Origin: Apus apus
Lineage: Eukaryota > Chordata > Aves > Apodiformes > Apodidae
Reading direction: 5' to 3'
Length of the DNA stretch: 64,000 bases
Assembly (NCBI RefSeq): GCF_020740795.1
Contig: NC_067283.1
Span: forward strand, 109,541,706-109,605,705
Position 1 is the first letter of the stretch, and every line of letters starts with the position of its first letter. Made by a program: the position numbers and the translations under genes. Shown one piece after another: positions 52,448 through 63,500 of the stretch. The notes under the pieces were generated by a model, which searched no databases, was not told the DNA's origin, and was given only the letters and a program-made list of their open reading frames with translations.

Positions 52448-53867
52448 TTAGCTGCCACAAAGCTGTGTGATTGTTAAATCCAGTCCAGGGGAAGCTGCAG
52501 GAATGTCTATGTCAAAGTGGTTTGGAAGAACAGAACTGCTGCTTTTTGTGGCAATCTCCATTTTGGTCATGCTGTCAGGATGTGAAACTGTCTTCTTTGC
52601 ATACTTTCGGAAGGGATGAAAACAAAACTTAGGTTACCAAAAAACCCCCCAAAATTAGTTTTGAGTTGGGTCAACACACTAATCTGATTTAACAGATGCA
52701 GAACAGCTTGTCCTAACACAGGGAGAGAATGAGAAGATGTAGTGAAGGATAGGAGGTGAGAGAATCTCCTCTTTTGATAGCAATGTGCTCTTAGATTGGC
52801 TGATGCTGAATATTATCTGCTCCCCAAGATGGGTAATCCAAGTGGGAGAATAATTTTTCAGCTTTTTGTAGTCGATAATACTACTTTTAAATAAATAAAT
52901 AAATCCTTTGCTTTTGGAACTGGACTGTTCTTTCTAGCGTTACAAGCAGGTGAACTTGTGGGAGAAACATACACCGGGGAGTGAATAATTGACCAGGAAA
53001 TTGGGAAATCAAGAACCTACTCAACTGGCTTTATTGTCAGGAAAGTTATAATTTGAAATGTGCCTTGGATTTTCTACAGTAGCTTGTAATGAAGAAGAAC
53101 AAGGATGTACCTCAGCAGCCCTCTCTTCTTACATGCTATTATGGTGCTGTAAGCCAAATTTCCTGGTACTGTGGGGTGAAAGGAGTTGTACAATACCAAA
53201 ACCATTACATGTTATGGTAGGGAGCTTGGTACTTTTCATATGTGTTTTAGGGGGTGCTAAATCCACTTTGCTTTGCAACTTCAGCAGGTAAGCATCTTGA
53301 CACTTCTAGGTTTCCACTTAAAAGCATTAGATGATCCTGAGTATTAGAAACAAACTGATTGTTTCTATTATTATCTGCTAAAAAAGGAAGTCAGGTTAAG
53401 TTTCCTTTTTGTGACTTCTTTAAAAAAAGGTAATACCTTGAGAAAAATAACTTTTTCACAAGAAAATAATCACCATTATGAGCTTTTTTATTTCAAGGAG
53501 CACCAACAAACATAACTGTTCCTTATATGTAAAGATATGTGAAGAACTTTACTATGTAATTTGGAAATAATAATGCAGAGAGACCAAAGAATATTACTCT
53601 ATAAAATAGTTGAGATAAAAATGTAAACTTAAAAACTACAGAAGAGAGCACAGTGAAAAGCCAAATTAAATGTAAAACTTACAGATACGAATTCTTACGT
53701 TCAAATACTAAAGACTAGCAGAACACCTGTGAGCAGGCTGATTGATGTTCCTTCGATTCTGTTAACAACTGTGCCTGAGATCATGTTAAAGGATAATCTG
53801 ATTAAGCCTTAATTCCTGTAGTCTGTGTGGTTTTACCATGTTGGTTGGTCATGGAGGCAACAACCAA

Positions 53868-53897
53868 GATGATGATGATGATCATCATCATTATCAT
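53868..53897. repeat. GAT/ATC trinucleotide repeat containing a 20-bp palindrome
   Basis: Five GAT units run directly into CAT/TAT units. The core 53872-53891 equals its own reverse complement, so a hairpin is possible. Confidence 0.85.
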
Positions 53898-54613
53898 CAC
53901 CACTGTTGTTATACAGGCAGAGGCAGGGCTGAGGGAATCCTCTGGCTTTCTGAATCTACTCTTTTTTTCATTGCAAACAGTGCAAGACGCTGTGCTTGTC
54001 ATTGTCATTTTAATTTGAGAAAAGGCTGAAGGAACCTTGTCTGCAGGATTGGCAGAGGTGTGTTGGCAGTTGGGCCATCAGGGATACAGTTAGTTGGCAA
54101 AGTCATGGCATGGGGTGGAGATGGTCTTAAGCAGCTCCTCAGCAAACCCAGATGAAACTTCTGCCCACCTTCCACTTCCCTTTTAAATGAATATATGTAC
54201 TTTTTTTATAATTAATAATAATATTATGTTAAATATTTTTTATTATTAAACTTCAGATAGTGTAAGATAATCCTTGAATGATAACAAATATTTATTCAGT
54301 AGACAATGCAAGAAAAGACATTAGCTGCATCCCGAAAAGCCAGTCTTGCACAGCAGACCACATGGACACTCCACAGCTCACCAGAAAGGTCTGATAGCAA
54401 TTTAGATGCCAGTGAAACTGAAAAAAGGTTTTCATTTATTTTGAGAGAAACCCTATGTATGCCTTTTTTTCCTTTCCGATGTAAATACAGATACCAAACT
54501 TTGGCAGTTCTTCTAAACAGAATGTCTTGGCTTTTAACTGAAAAAATACCAAAAACAACACGGCATTTGTAAAACCCTGAATACATTGGTTAGAGAAGTA
54601 TTCTCCATCCTGG

Positions 54614-54715
54614 CTTACTCAGAGGGCTTTTCCCATGGACACCATTTGAGTTCCTTCAATTATTGCTCACAAGACTGTATTCAATAGTTCTGAAATTTCT
54701 GTCCTACATCAGAAA
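54614..54715 (+). pseudogene. PSMA8: Possible PSMA8 exon relic (KYTQSNGRRPFG exon)
   Basis: Short nucleotide matches occur in the expected order: TACTCAGAG (54616), ATGGAC (54635), ACCATTTG (54641), then CAAGACTGTATTCAAT (from 54670), resembling codons for YTQS, NGRRPFG and PRLYQ. No open frame remains and gaps are needed, so this rests mainly on order and on its position between clearer exons. Confidence 0.45.
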
Positions 54716-55039
54716 AGGTTTCAGCAAACAGGGAGTTGCTAGAATAGTTTACTATTACTAAAGACATGTGGCATGAAAAAGTTGAGAACTGCTGTTCTCA
54801 TATATTTACGTTCCCAGATACCCTAAGATCAAGTATTGAAACATTAGTAGACTCTAAGTAGAGGCTGCAAAGGGAAATAATTTACTTGGCAAACAGGCAA
54901 GTTGTTCACTGCACATTGCCTAGTAGATAGTGAGGGAGTCCCAGGATGAAATGTACACAAGCCTTTATAGGATTGTTTAGAGCAGGTAAGTTAATGTGTG
55001 CTGTAGTGAGATTTATAACTTCCTTTCCATCCTCCTCTG

Positions 55040-55157
55040 ACCAGTGCAATTGGTGGCAATGCTAAAACAGTAACAATTTTTGGAAAACAATTACCCAGAA
55101 GAAGCTACAGGAACTCGAAAGGGCACCATGGAATTAACAATCTGTTTTGCTAAGAAG
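55040..55157 (+). pseudogene. PSMA8: PSMA8 pseudogene, relic of the NAIGRSAKTVREFLEKNY exon
   Basis: From 55040 the frame reads TSAIGGNAKTVTIF. After a small deletion near 55075 a second frame reads LENNYPEEATGTRKGTMELT. Together these parallel the family order AIGRSAKTVREFLEKNYTE followed by the helix ending KLAI. A TGA at 55158-55160 closes the frame. The expected acceptor AG is not present just upstream. Confidence 0.75.
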
Positions 55158-55265
55158 TGATCCAGTACGAAGCATGTGGTAAATGCTCCAAGAAAACTTT
55201 GGACTTCTTTCCTTCATGAAACTGTGAAATGCTTGGTAAGTATACTTGTTTTAATTATTTCTTAG

Positions 55266-55335
55266 GATGCTACACTGTGAAATCTGGTGGAAAAAAAAAC
55301 ATTGACCTTGCTATAATAAGGAGAATCCAGTCACC
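55266..55335 (+). pseudogene. PSMA8: PSMA8 pseudogene, relic of the VVQSGGKNIELAIIRR exon
   Basis: After an intact acceptor TTTCTTAG, 55277-55332 reads VKSGGKKNIDLAIIRRIQ. It has one extra Lys from an A-run expansion (nine A at 55291-55299) and a small deletion just upstream relative to ALLEVVQ. Similarity stops after IQ; the KEKEE-rich C-terminus of the family is not seen. Confidence 0.85.
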
Positions 55336-55845
55336 ACATTTATGTATTAATGACTTTATAGGAAACAAGTATATAACTGGTATACAAAATCTTCTCACAA
55401 AAATTATTCCAGGTGACACCTGCGCATTCAACTTGATGTATGAAATCTCCCCTGACATCTGGTGGTACGATGTTAGGTGACTTTTGTAGTGTCTCTGTAG
55501 ATTGATAGTGCTGGGAGCTATAGTGATTGCTGCTAATTTATAATAGTGTAAGACACTGTTGGGAACATGTCATGCAGGAAGCAGTGTAGGAAGGTGTATG
55601 GCAACATGCTACTAGTGTGGGTTGTATAAAACATTATCATTGCCTTTGAAAATGACAGTAATGTTTTATCCTGTAGTGATCCTTATCACAGTATTTCTGA
55701 CATGCTGTGGTCCCTTTGTAGTTTAATAGCTTCTATCACAAGTGGAAAATACAGGCTTTAAAAGTATATACAAAAAATTACAATAAAAATATTATCAGAA
55801 TACAGTATTTTCATTTTTTGGAACAATTACTTTAATACTTACTAC

Positions 55846-56441
55846 ATGCTAGAAAGTGTTGCCAGCAGGTCAAGGGAGGTGATCCTTCCTCTCTGCTCAG
55901 TACTGGTGAAGCCTAACCTGGAGTGCTGTGTCCAGTTCTGGGCTGCCCAGTACAAGGGGAGACATGGACATATTAGAGAGAGTCCAGTGAAGGGCCTCAA
56001 AGGGGCTGAAGAGACTGGGGCATCTCACCTACGAGGAAAGGCTGAAAGAACTGGGACTGCTCAGCCTGGAGAAGAGGAGGCTCAGGGGGATCTAGTCAAT
56101 GTCTGTAAATACATGGATGGAGGGTGCAAAGAGGAAAGAGCCAGGCTCTTGTCAGTGGTGCCTGGTGACAGGACCTGAGGTAATGGGCACAAACTGAAAC
56201 AAAAGAGGTTCCCTCTGAGCATCAGGAAATATTTTTTTTTTTTTAACTGTGAGGGTGCCTGAGCACTGGCACATGTTGTCCAGAGAGGTTGTGGAGTTTT
56301 CCTCCATAGAGATATTTATAAGCTGTCTGGACATGGTCCTGGACAACTGGCTATAGATGGCCCTGCTTGGGCAGGAAGGGGTTGGACCGGAGGACATCCA
56401 GAGATCCCTCCCAACTTCAGCCATTCTGTGATTCTGTGATA
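55846..56441 (+). mobile_element. CR1 LINE, 5'-truncated, degraded
   Basis: It shows the CR1 ORF2 end (AGCAGGTCAAGGGAGGTGAT, GTCCAGTTCTGGGCTGCCCA, GAAGAGGAGGCTCAGGGGGA) followed by the 3' tail GCCATTCTGTGATTCTGTGA. The frame is broken, with an internal T run near 56231. It is distinct from the two younger copies, which share the DAFLCDVL ending. Confidence 0.93.
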
Positions 56442-59400
56442 GTTGGTGGAAAAAATAAAGATATCACCTTCAAAACTGTTCATTGTTCCAGCTCACCATG
56501 TTTTGGTGGTGTTGTTTGGTGTTTTTTTTTTTCCCTCCAGTATCTCTGAGGTGTGGATGGAGAGAAAGGGTGGACTAACTGCAGGTGCCTAGGGTTTCCT
56601 ATTGACTGTCTCTAGGCCTTCTGCTTGAATAAAAAAATTTAATGAGGGTATGCCTTTAAATTCAGTGTGCATTTCAGCTCTCCCAATACAATAATACAGT
56701 AAGTGACTGTGACTTGGATGTTTAGGTAAACAGCACAGAGAAAACGGAGGAGAGAACAATATGTAAACACATTTTACCAAATATTTTAAGAAGTTAAGCA
56801 ATTGGTTTGCTTGCATTAATGCTTTTGACATTAATTAGACTATTTTTTAAAATTTTAACATTTGGTCAACGTTGAAAATATCTCTCCTCCCCTTCAAATG
56901 TGAGAATGGAGGGGGAGGGGGAGGAGAAGAGGAAGAAAAAAACCTCATGCTCTTTTTATTATTCACCAAAGGAAGTAAAAAGATAAATCCAGGTGTTATT
57001 TGCAGGCACTTTTTATTTTTGCTCAAGTAAACCAGCTTGTTTGAAACATGCATGGAACTAAAAGAAGGAAACAAGATTGCAGTTCCAGGTCCAGAAATCA
57101 TGTATTTTCATACTTTTATGCTTTTATGTGTGTTAAGGGTGAATCACATTATGAGAACAGTGGAAGGCTAGCAGTTCAGCTAAAAAAACATGTACCTGCT
57201 TAATGCAAGGACAGGGAGGTGGAAATTAAACACAGCACTCCAGCAATGATTTCCTACAATGTGATACTTAGGGGAATAAAAGAAAACAAGGACGCAACTT
57301 TGTCCTTTGAAGGAGAAATCATGGTTTGCCCTGATGAAACTGATTTGCTATGTCCTTTTTCCACTCTGTAGTGGGGTTTGGGTTTTGGTTTGGGTTTGTG
57401 TCAGTTTTTCTTTTTCCCCAGATAAACATTAACTCTGCTGTAGGTTTATTTTCCAAACAAAGTTGGAATACTCACCAGAGAATTAATTCTTGAGTGTTCT
57501 GTTTCTTTTAGAAATAAAAATTTCTAATAGCTGGCACAACTACTTAGAAGTTTATAAAATGCTGATGAACACAATTAAATATAGTATGTGTAAATTTTGG
57601 AAGGTACCTAGAGTAGCATAGTACCAAGGGACATCTGAGCTTATTTAATGCTAGTGCACAGCATGAAAGAACAGGAAGATATTCTATATGTTACAACAGA
57701 ATTCCAATCTCTGTTTAAGGAGGCAGGTAAACACCATCACGAGTTTGAATTTGTCTGCAGTTGGATTTCAGATTGAACCAGTTCAGTTTGTGTTAGGACT
57801 TTGACTCAGCCTTATAGTGGCTGGTGGGAAGTGGTGGGAAGGGGATGCAGCCCCATTTAGCCCTCTGGTAACTCCACTGTTGGTTTCTGGCAGTCTTTTA
57901 ATTCACTATGATCTGATTAATTAGTCCAATTTTGACTGTTTGCATTGCTTTGAAATGCTGTACAAATATCTAGGTGCACAGTTTTTGCTTTGGAATGTAA
58001 CTAAATAGATGAGAGCATTGCAATGGGAAACCTGTTATAAATCATTGTCTTGCTCAGACTTTTAGTGCAAAAGATATCAAAATGAAAGCTGCAGAAACAG
58101 AGAAGTGGAAGGGAATCTGAAAAGAAAAAGAGAAAAAAACTTAAGCCACAGTAAAATTATGATAGCTCTTACAATGTTTTTGATGGTCTAAGAGGCGGTA
58201 ATTGTCTACAGTGCAGAGTTGCTGAATGTACTTGTTTCTTCCTGAGTTCTGGATTTTCCTGAAACTTGATGGAGCTACAGTTGTGCTAAACAAAGTATGC
58301 TGATTCAACCTGCACTATACAAAGAGGCACACATTCAGATATTCTTCTTTTTTCTCTTGAACATGTATTTGCCAGAAAAGGTTACATGTTTTCCAGAAGC
58401 TGGTCATTGGCCCTGGTTAATATTGGTATAAGATATTGCCCTGTTAGGACAGATATATAAAATCTGTCAGAATCCCTATATTTTTTTCCTTTTCCACGGT
58501 AACTTTTTGAAAATGGGATAACTACTGCTCAGTGATACCATGAGTCCAGTAAAGCTCTGATTTTTGTTCTGTTTCATTTACCAAGTGTTGCAACGCTGTA
58601 CATTATTCCTGAAAAGTAGATTAGCAATGTCACTTTACATAATGCTGTATTACTATAGACCACTGCAGCTTCAGTGATAAAATTGCTTTCTTTCAGTGAA
58701 TTTTACCAGATAGCAAGTGGTACCCATTATGACTTCTCAGTACAGTTATGTAATTCTTAAAATGTTAAGTCTTAGATATTTTTTACTCTTTGTGTTCTAT
58801 AGAGAATATATATGTGTGCCCAGTGGCTAAGCCTTTAATGCTGGGTATTATTTTTGTGGAGGCATTTTAACTGTACCTATTTCCTGTTCCTGTTTATTTC
58901 CAGGATCCTATTTCTATTGCTTGTGCTGATTCCTCCCCTCTTTTTCCATGTGTTCACTTAGTCTTCTGATCTTTCCTTCTCTCTCAAAGCCTAGCTTGTG
59001 AGGTGTGTGTGCTCACTCCCCTGACCTTCCCACCTCATAAGATCACTTCTGTGGCTTCATGTTGCAGTTTTGGGCTCCCCAAACCAGCAGGAATTGCAGG
59101 TGTGCATCCAGGTAGGCTTTCCTCTGCTGGGACTTAACATGCCTCACCAAATTGCTAAGCTGCACATTCAGTTAGCTCTCTTGTTATTAGTAGCTCAGTA
59201 AAGTCAACTTAACTTTATAGCTGAGAACAATATAAAAGTATATGCCTAATTCTTTCCTTGTACCTTCTGTTGTACTTTTAAATGTTCTATAAGGCTTTGA
59301 AGCTGCAGTGTGTTTTACTTCATGGATCAAAGAGTTTGGCTTTATTATGTAAGTGTAACAATTGCTTTGGCATCTGTCACCTGAATGTCCAAAAGAAAGA

Positions 59401-62179
59401 GACACCTCTGTAAAAGATCATCAGTCAACACAGTAAAAAGCAGGGCAGACTGTAACACTGACTATAAATTTAGCAGAAATCTACTCAAATCACAAACTTA
59501 TCATAGAGGTTGGTGGTTACTGATTATATTAAATAACACATCATGATTTCATTTGGTTGCTTTCATTAGTAAATAAATTCACATTTGCAACTGTACTCCC
59601 ATTAATTTTTTAATAACTTCTATTTTTGCATTTCCAACTAACTAATTCTCACTTGTTCTTGAATATAATTTTCTATTAATTGACTGTTACTACTATTATC
59701 TACAGTATCTCACTTCTTTCAGCATCTTTTCCTGAAGAGGTAGTGTTCTGTATTACTACTGAACTTGTTTCATAGTAAGCTTTTAATTTTTCCCATTGAA
59801 AGTAACTATTTTAACTAATGAGATTAAATTTTCACACCTATTTCTTCCCTCCATGTTGCAGTTACATGCTTAAGTTAATTCTATAGTACTGCCAAGTCTC
59901 TGTCATTTAAGAAAAGATTAAGGCAAATATTACAAGTTTCTTATTCCAGCCAATTTGCTGGTTGTATTTAATTGATTATTTATCAATTGGAGAGAAAATA
60001 AAACTTGTAAAGAAGTCAGTGACAGATTAAAAACCCTGAAGCATATTAGATGGATTTTATAGAGTTGTGGGAAACTAAACCCAAAGCCTTGAATGTGAAA
60101 CTGACTTAAGATCTGAGGATTTGATAAAGGTCTGTCTTTATAAAGGCCTGCTCTCTGGACAGGAATTTGTGAAGGTGGATAACTGTTTTGTGTTTTAAAT
60201 ATCCTATTTGAAACCCTGGGGAAAGCTTAGTACAGCAGAGACCAGTTCAGTGTGGATGGTATAAGTCTCAGCTGTTGGGAAGGGGTTATGCAGACCAAAC
60301 TACAGGCAGTGTATAACCTAATAGCTCCTGGGAAGGAAATCTGAACCATTGTTTACAGTAATGCTTTCCTATGCCTGGAAGGTAAAGAAGATACTTCTAC
60401 ATGAATGCCAGATAAGTCTGTCCCTAAGTTACTTGAAGTAATAAAGCACAGGTCAATTTGCCAAGGCTAGGCATTCTTGGAATAAATGATGTATCTTCAG
60501 CTGACTTTGAAAAGCAGTTACCATATTTATCAGTATGTCCTGGACAAGGTCTAGGGAAAAAAGCTATAGACAAGAATGATGACTTACTTCAATGTTCTTT
60601 CAATGCAGCTGTTTGGGGTTTTTTTGGTAGCAGTCACCCAAGAAAATAGATTAAAAACCATGCCAAATTCTAGGCAGTAACAAAAGTAACTTTCCTTACA
60701 TGACATTCTTTGTTCCTTGTTATTCTGACTTTTTGCATTTATTTTTGCTCTGGGTAATGAAGACTGCATAAATTAAATCACATTTTTCCACTGTGAAAAG
60801 GACCCTTCCTTTTATTTCCTGTGCAGTTTCATACAATGATGGGTGCATCTGCTTTGTTCGGAGAGGACACTTAAAGCACTTGAACTTAGCCCAGTTTGTT
60901 TTTTTTTAAGATGTGTATATTTCTACATCTTCTGGGCTTTGTTCAGTGTTGTTTTTTTTTCTCTTTATTATCATTGTCCTATACCTTTTCTTGTGTTTTC
61001 TTTCATATCACTTCCTTTGCTCCCTTTGCAGCCTCTGTATGTTTTTCTCTCACAGTGCTGTATTTCTGCTTCCTCTTTTCATGCTCTGCTGTACCCTGCA
61101 GCTCTACTGCATACACTTCTGGGTTCAGCTTTTTGTCTCTTCCAGATAAGCTTTCACTCCTGAGCGTTTGCATGGGGTCTCAACTTCCTTCAGAAGTCAA
61201 ATAGCCCCAGGAAGAGAAAAACTTGGTCATAAGTAATAAGCCAACTCCGTTCTTCCTGAAGTCTGAGGACACCGTGCGCCTTCCTTCGCATCCTCCTCCT
61301 ACTGCCGTCACTCACTGTTGGTCTTTGCTGGAACTGACTTTTCCCTGTCTGACGGTCTCTGAGCATCCTTTGGCATGTGGGAGGTAACTCACCCTATCCC
61401 AGTTGTTACTTTGTGTGTGTAACACAGCTTCACATGCCTAAGAAGCGACTATATTTGCTCAGACTTGGCAGAGCTCTAAGGCGTACAGAGGCTGCCTCCT
61501 CCTGTTATCCCATTGTCTCTTTTCACTGTCTCTCTAGCCTCCTGTCATGCTCAGAAACTGTAACCATTGCTGCTGTGACCTCTTTGGTCAGTTTGTTCTG
61601 GAATGGTTGGCATGGTGAGAGAACGGAAACCGTCAAAAAGCAGAGTGTTTCCTTCACTCCTGCTGTCTAACAAACCTGTAAGCAGCAGTGCATAGAACTA
61701 TCCATCAGGACATGGAAGAGTTGTATAGATGTTTGCATTCTGTTAATGATTTTCAGTGTATCCTCAAGTATTAGAATTTCAGGTAGAAACGTACACAAGA
61801 AAAATATAGTTGCAAAAGATGTTTAATATAAGAGTAATTAAAAGTAACTTCTTTGCTCTCCTAACATTTTGTTGGATGTTGTGCTTTTCACACCACTATA
61901 AGAACTGTAATACCAGGCCTTGGTCTTTGTATTCACTTACATTGTGCTCATCTTAGGCAGATGACCAATGCACCTTAAGTTTTACAGGTAAAGAACAGCA
62001 TGTGCATAAACATGCTTCAGAAGTCTACTGAAACTTAGGTAAGATAAGTACAAATCTCAGAACAGAATTGCTGCAGAGAATCACTGATACCCTTTTTGAA
62101 CAAGCAAAAACTGTCAGTTTTACTGCGGAAATTGTTTTGAAGAGCTGTGTTGTATCCTGTAGTAACCACGCTTGCTTTA
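56442..62179. other. Intergenic between the PSMA8 relic and TAF4B, no gene recognised
   Basis: AT-rich DNA with short open frames. A polypurine stretch lies at 56908-56941. The overlapping frames at 60843-61204 are T/C-rich, low complexity and look hydrophobic for that reason only. Confidence 0.7.
56908..56941 (+). repeat. Polypurine tract
   Basis: GGAGGGGGAGGGGGAGGAGA followed by AGAGGAAGAAAAAA. It is all purine on the plus strand, a pattern compatible with triplex (H-DNA) formation. Confidence 0.75.
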
Positions 62180-62904
62180 CAAGGGGACGGAGCCGCAGGT
62201 CCCTCCTCAGCCCTTCCTCACATCGAGCCCTGAGCACGAAGGGCAAACGGGGCAACCTTCGCCCCCTTCATCCTTACAGGTGGGCCCTACTTTGGCCTTC
62301 TCGCTCTGTCAGCAAGTTCAGCCCCGGTCCTGAGCTGATCGTGAGCCGGATAACCTCCTACCCCCGCCAGAGCACCTTTCGTTTTCCGTGGCAGCCCCCA
62401 GAGCGCCCGCAGCAGCCCCAGGGGCGGTCGGCGGGCTGGCGGCCCGGAGGAGCACGGCAGGAGCAGGTCAGGGCCGGGCCCGCTCGCTCCCAGCTTCGCG
62501 GCTCGGCAGCGGTCACCCACTGCAGCTGAACCCGAACCCAACCGGGGCTCCGGCGGCGGCTGGGACGGGAGCCGGGTCGCCCCCTTCCCAGCGAGCCCTG
62601 GCGCGGCTCCCGGGGCGAGACCCCCCGTCCCGGGGCAGCGCAGCCTCTCCCGGCGGTAGATCCCAGCCCCCCAGACTCCGTCCCCCGCACCGGACCCTAA
62701 GGGTGCTGCCACCTTTCTCCTCCGTGCCGGCGGGCGGGAGGGGGGTGCGGAGGGAGCCGGCTCCCAGCGCCTGCGTCAGGCTCCGCGTGGCTCTAGCAAC
62801 ACGGCGGGCGGGGGCGCGCCGCGCTGAGCCGGCTGCCGAGGGGAGGAGCGGACGGGCCGCGCTGGGCCGCCGCAGTCGGGCCTGCCGGCGGCGTGGGCCC
62901 GCCC

Positions 62905-63015
62905 TCCGCCCGCCCAGCTCCCCTGCCCGCCCGCCCAGCTCCCCTCCCCGCTCCCCTCCCCTGCCCGCCCGCCCAGCTCCCCTCCCAGCTCCCCTCCCCT
63001 GCCCGCCCGCCGCCG
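62905..63015. repeat. GC-rich minisatellite upstream of TAF4B
   Basis: Tandem, slightly varied units of CCCGCCCGCCCAGCTCCCCT and CAGCTCCCCTCCC. It lies about 190-300 bp upstream of the TAF4B start codon, within or next to the core promoter. Confidence 0.8.
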
Positions 63016-63076
63016 GCAGGGGAGGCCGGGCGGGCCCACGTGCGCGGCGCTCGGGAGCCGGCGGAGCGGGGCCACC

Positions 63077-63118
63077 ATGTGTTTCCGTGAGCGAGCCGGC
63101 GGCCGGGGCAGCGCCTGA
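63077..63118 (+). CDS. Upstream ORF 1 before TAF4B (13 codons)
   Basis: An ATG in a near-perfect Kozak context (GCCACCATGT) opens a 13-residue frame ending in TGA at 63116-63118, 88 bases before the main ATG. It acts only if transcription starts upstream of it, which the sequence does not show. Confidence 0.45.
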   Translation: MCFRERAGGRGSA

Positions 63119-63134
63119 GCGTCCCCCGCCCGCG

Positions 63135-63209
63135 ATGCTGCGGGGCGGTGCGGGGCTCGACGCGACACGGCCGCCTCCCCCCGTCCCCTCGCCGCCTCCT
63201 CCTCCATGA
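63135..63209 (+). CDS. Upstream ORF 2 overlapping the TAF4B start codon (24 codons)
   Basis: ATG at 63135 (CGCGATGC, weak context) runs 24 codons, rich in Pro at the end, and stops at TGA 63207-63209. The stop overlaps the main start at 63206 as ATGA, an arrangement compatible with translational coupling or repression. Confidence 0.45.
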   Translation: MLRGGAGLDATRPPPPVPSPPPPP

Positions 63210-63500
63210 GCACCTCGGCGGCCACCCCCGTCAGGCTGATGCCCGGCGGGCACCCCGAGCAGGCGGCCGCCGCGCCGCCCGCCGGGCTCCTCTGCGTCCC
63301 CGCCGCGGGCCCGGCCACCGACCGGAGCAGCCCCGCCGCCAAGGGCTCCGGCGGCCCGGCGCCCTCCGCCGCCGCCCCGCCGCCGCGCATCAGGGCCCTG
63401 GTGGCGCGGGTGGCCGCCCCGGGGGGCCCGCGGCCGGTAGCGCCCAAGGCGTCGCCAACGGCCGCCCTGCCGGGACCGGCCAACTTCCAGCTGCCCCCAG
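63206..63500 (+). CDS. TAF4B: TAF4B, first coding exon (gene continues beyond window)
   Basis: ATG at 63206 opens 98 codons plus one base, ending at a consensus donor CAG/GTGAGT. The end, PANFQLPPG, matches the FPANLQLPPG segment of TAF4B, and the preceding ALVARVAAP...P pattern resembles TLVTKVAPVSAP of the human protein. The rest of the exon is Ala/Pro/Gly-rich and poorly conserved. TAF4B is the paralogue of TAF4, a histone-fold TFIID subunit known for roles in gonads and B cells. The conserved domains (TAFH and the C-terminal histone fold) are encoded downstream and not in view. TAF4 itself is the main alternative; the SS18 neighbour favours TAF4B. The ATG context CCTCCATGA is moderate. 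Confidence 0.85.

Larger units (their letters stand above)
51136..54613. other. Intronic/intergenic DNA within the PSMA8 relic
   Basis: The GLTADAR exon expected here was not recognised. The region holds a TTTG microsatellite at about 52424-52447, a GAT/ATC palindromic microsatellite at 53868-53897 and an AT-rich stretch at 54198-54252. Confidence 0.6.
51012..55335 (+). pseudogene. PSMA8: PSMA8-like proteasome alpha subunit, decayed multi-exon (unitary) pseudogene
   Basis: Remnants of an alpha4-type 20S proteasome gene lie in the correct order on the plus strand at 51012-51135, about 54614-54715, 55040-55157 and 55266-55335, with intronic spacing kept. Clear peptides are KSVTKLQEERTVRK, AIGGNAKTV and SGGKKNIDLAIIRR. 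PSMA8 encodes the testis-specific alpha4s subunit of the spermatoproteasome, paralogue of PSMA7, and in mammals sits between SS18 and TAF4B, as here. Residues such as AKTV, DHV and LAIIRR fit PSMA8 rather than PSMA7 (AKSV, DNV, LAVMRR as I recall it). There is a nonsense codon, at least three frameshifts and small deletions, and the first exon, the GLTADAR exon and the C-terminus were not found. It cannot encode a functional subunit. A retrocopy is excluded by the introns. Confidence 0.85.

Noticed and set aside
52262-52477. 71-codon frame with FFGGDYDHVLRVQFD, considered as the missing PSMA8 VGFDDDGISRLYQTD exon
   Set aside because: Only scattered identities, no splice sites, and it lies upstream of a better ordered candidate at 54614-54715.
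60843-61204. Overlapping frames of 78-106 codons that look like membrane proteins
   Set aside because: Hydrophobicity comes from a T/C-rich low-complexity tract read in three frames.
62388-63483. Frames of 235-273 codons on both strands upstream of TAF4B
   Set aside because: They are low-complexity Pro/Arg/Ala translations of the CpG island and minisatellite; only the 63206 frame shows a family motif and a proper donor.
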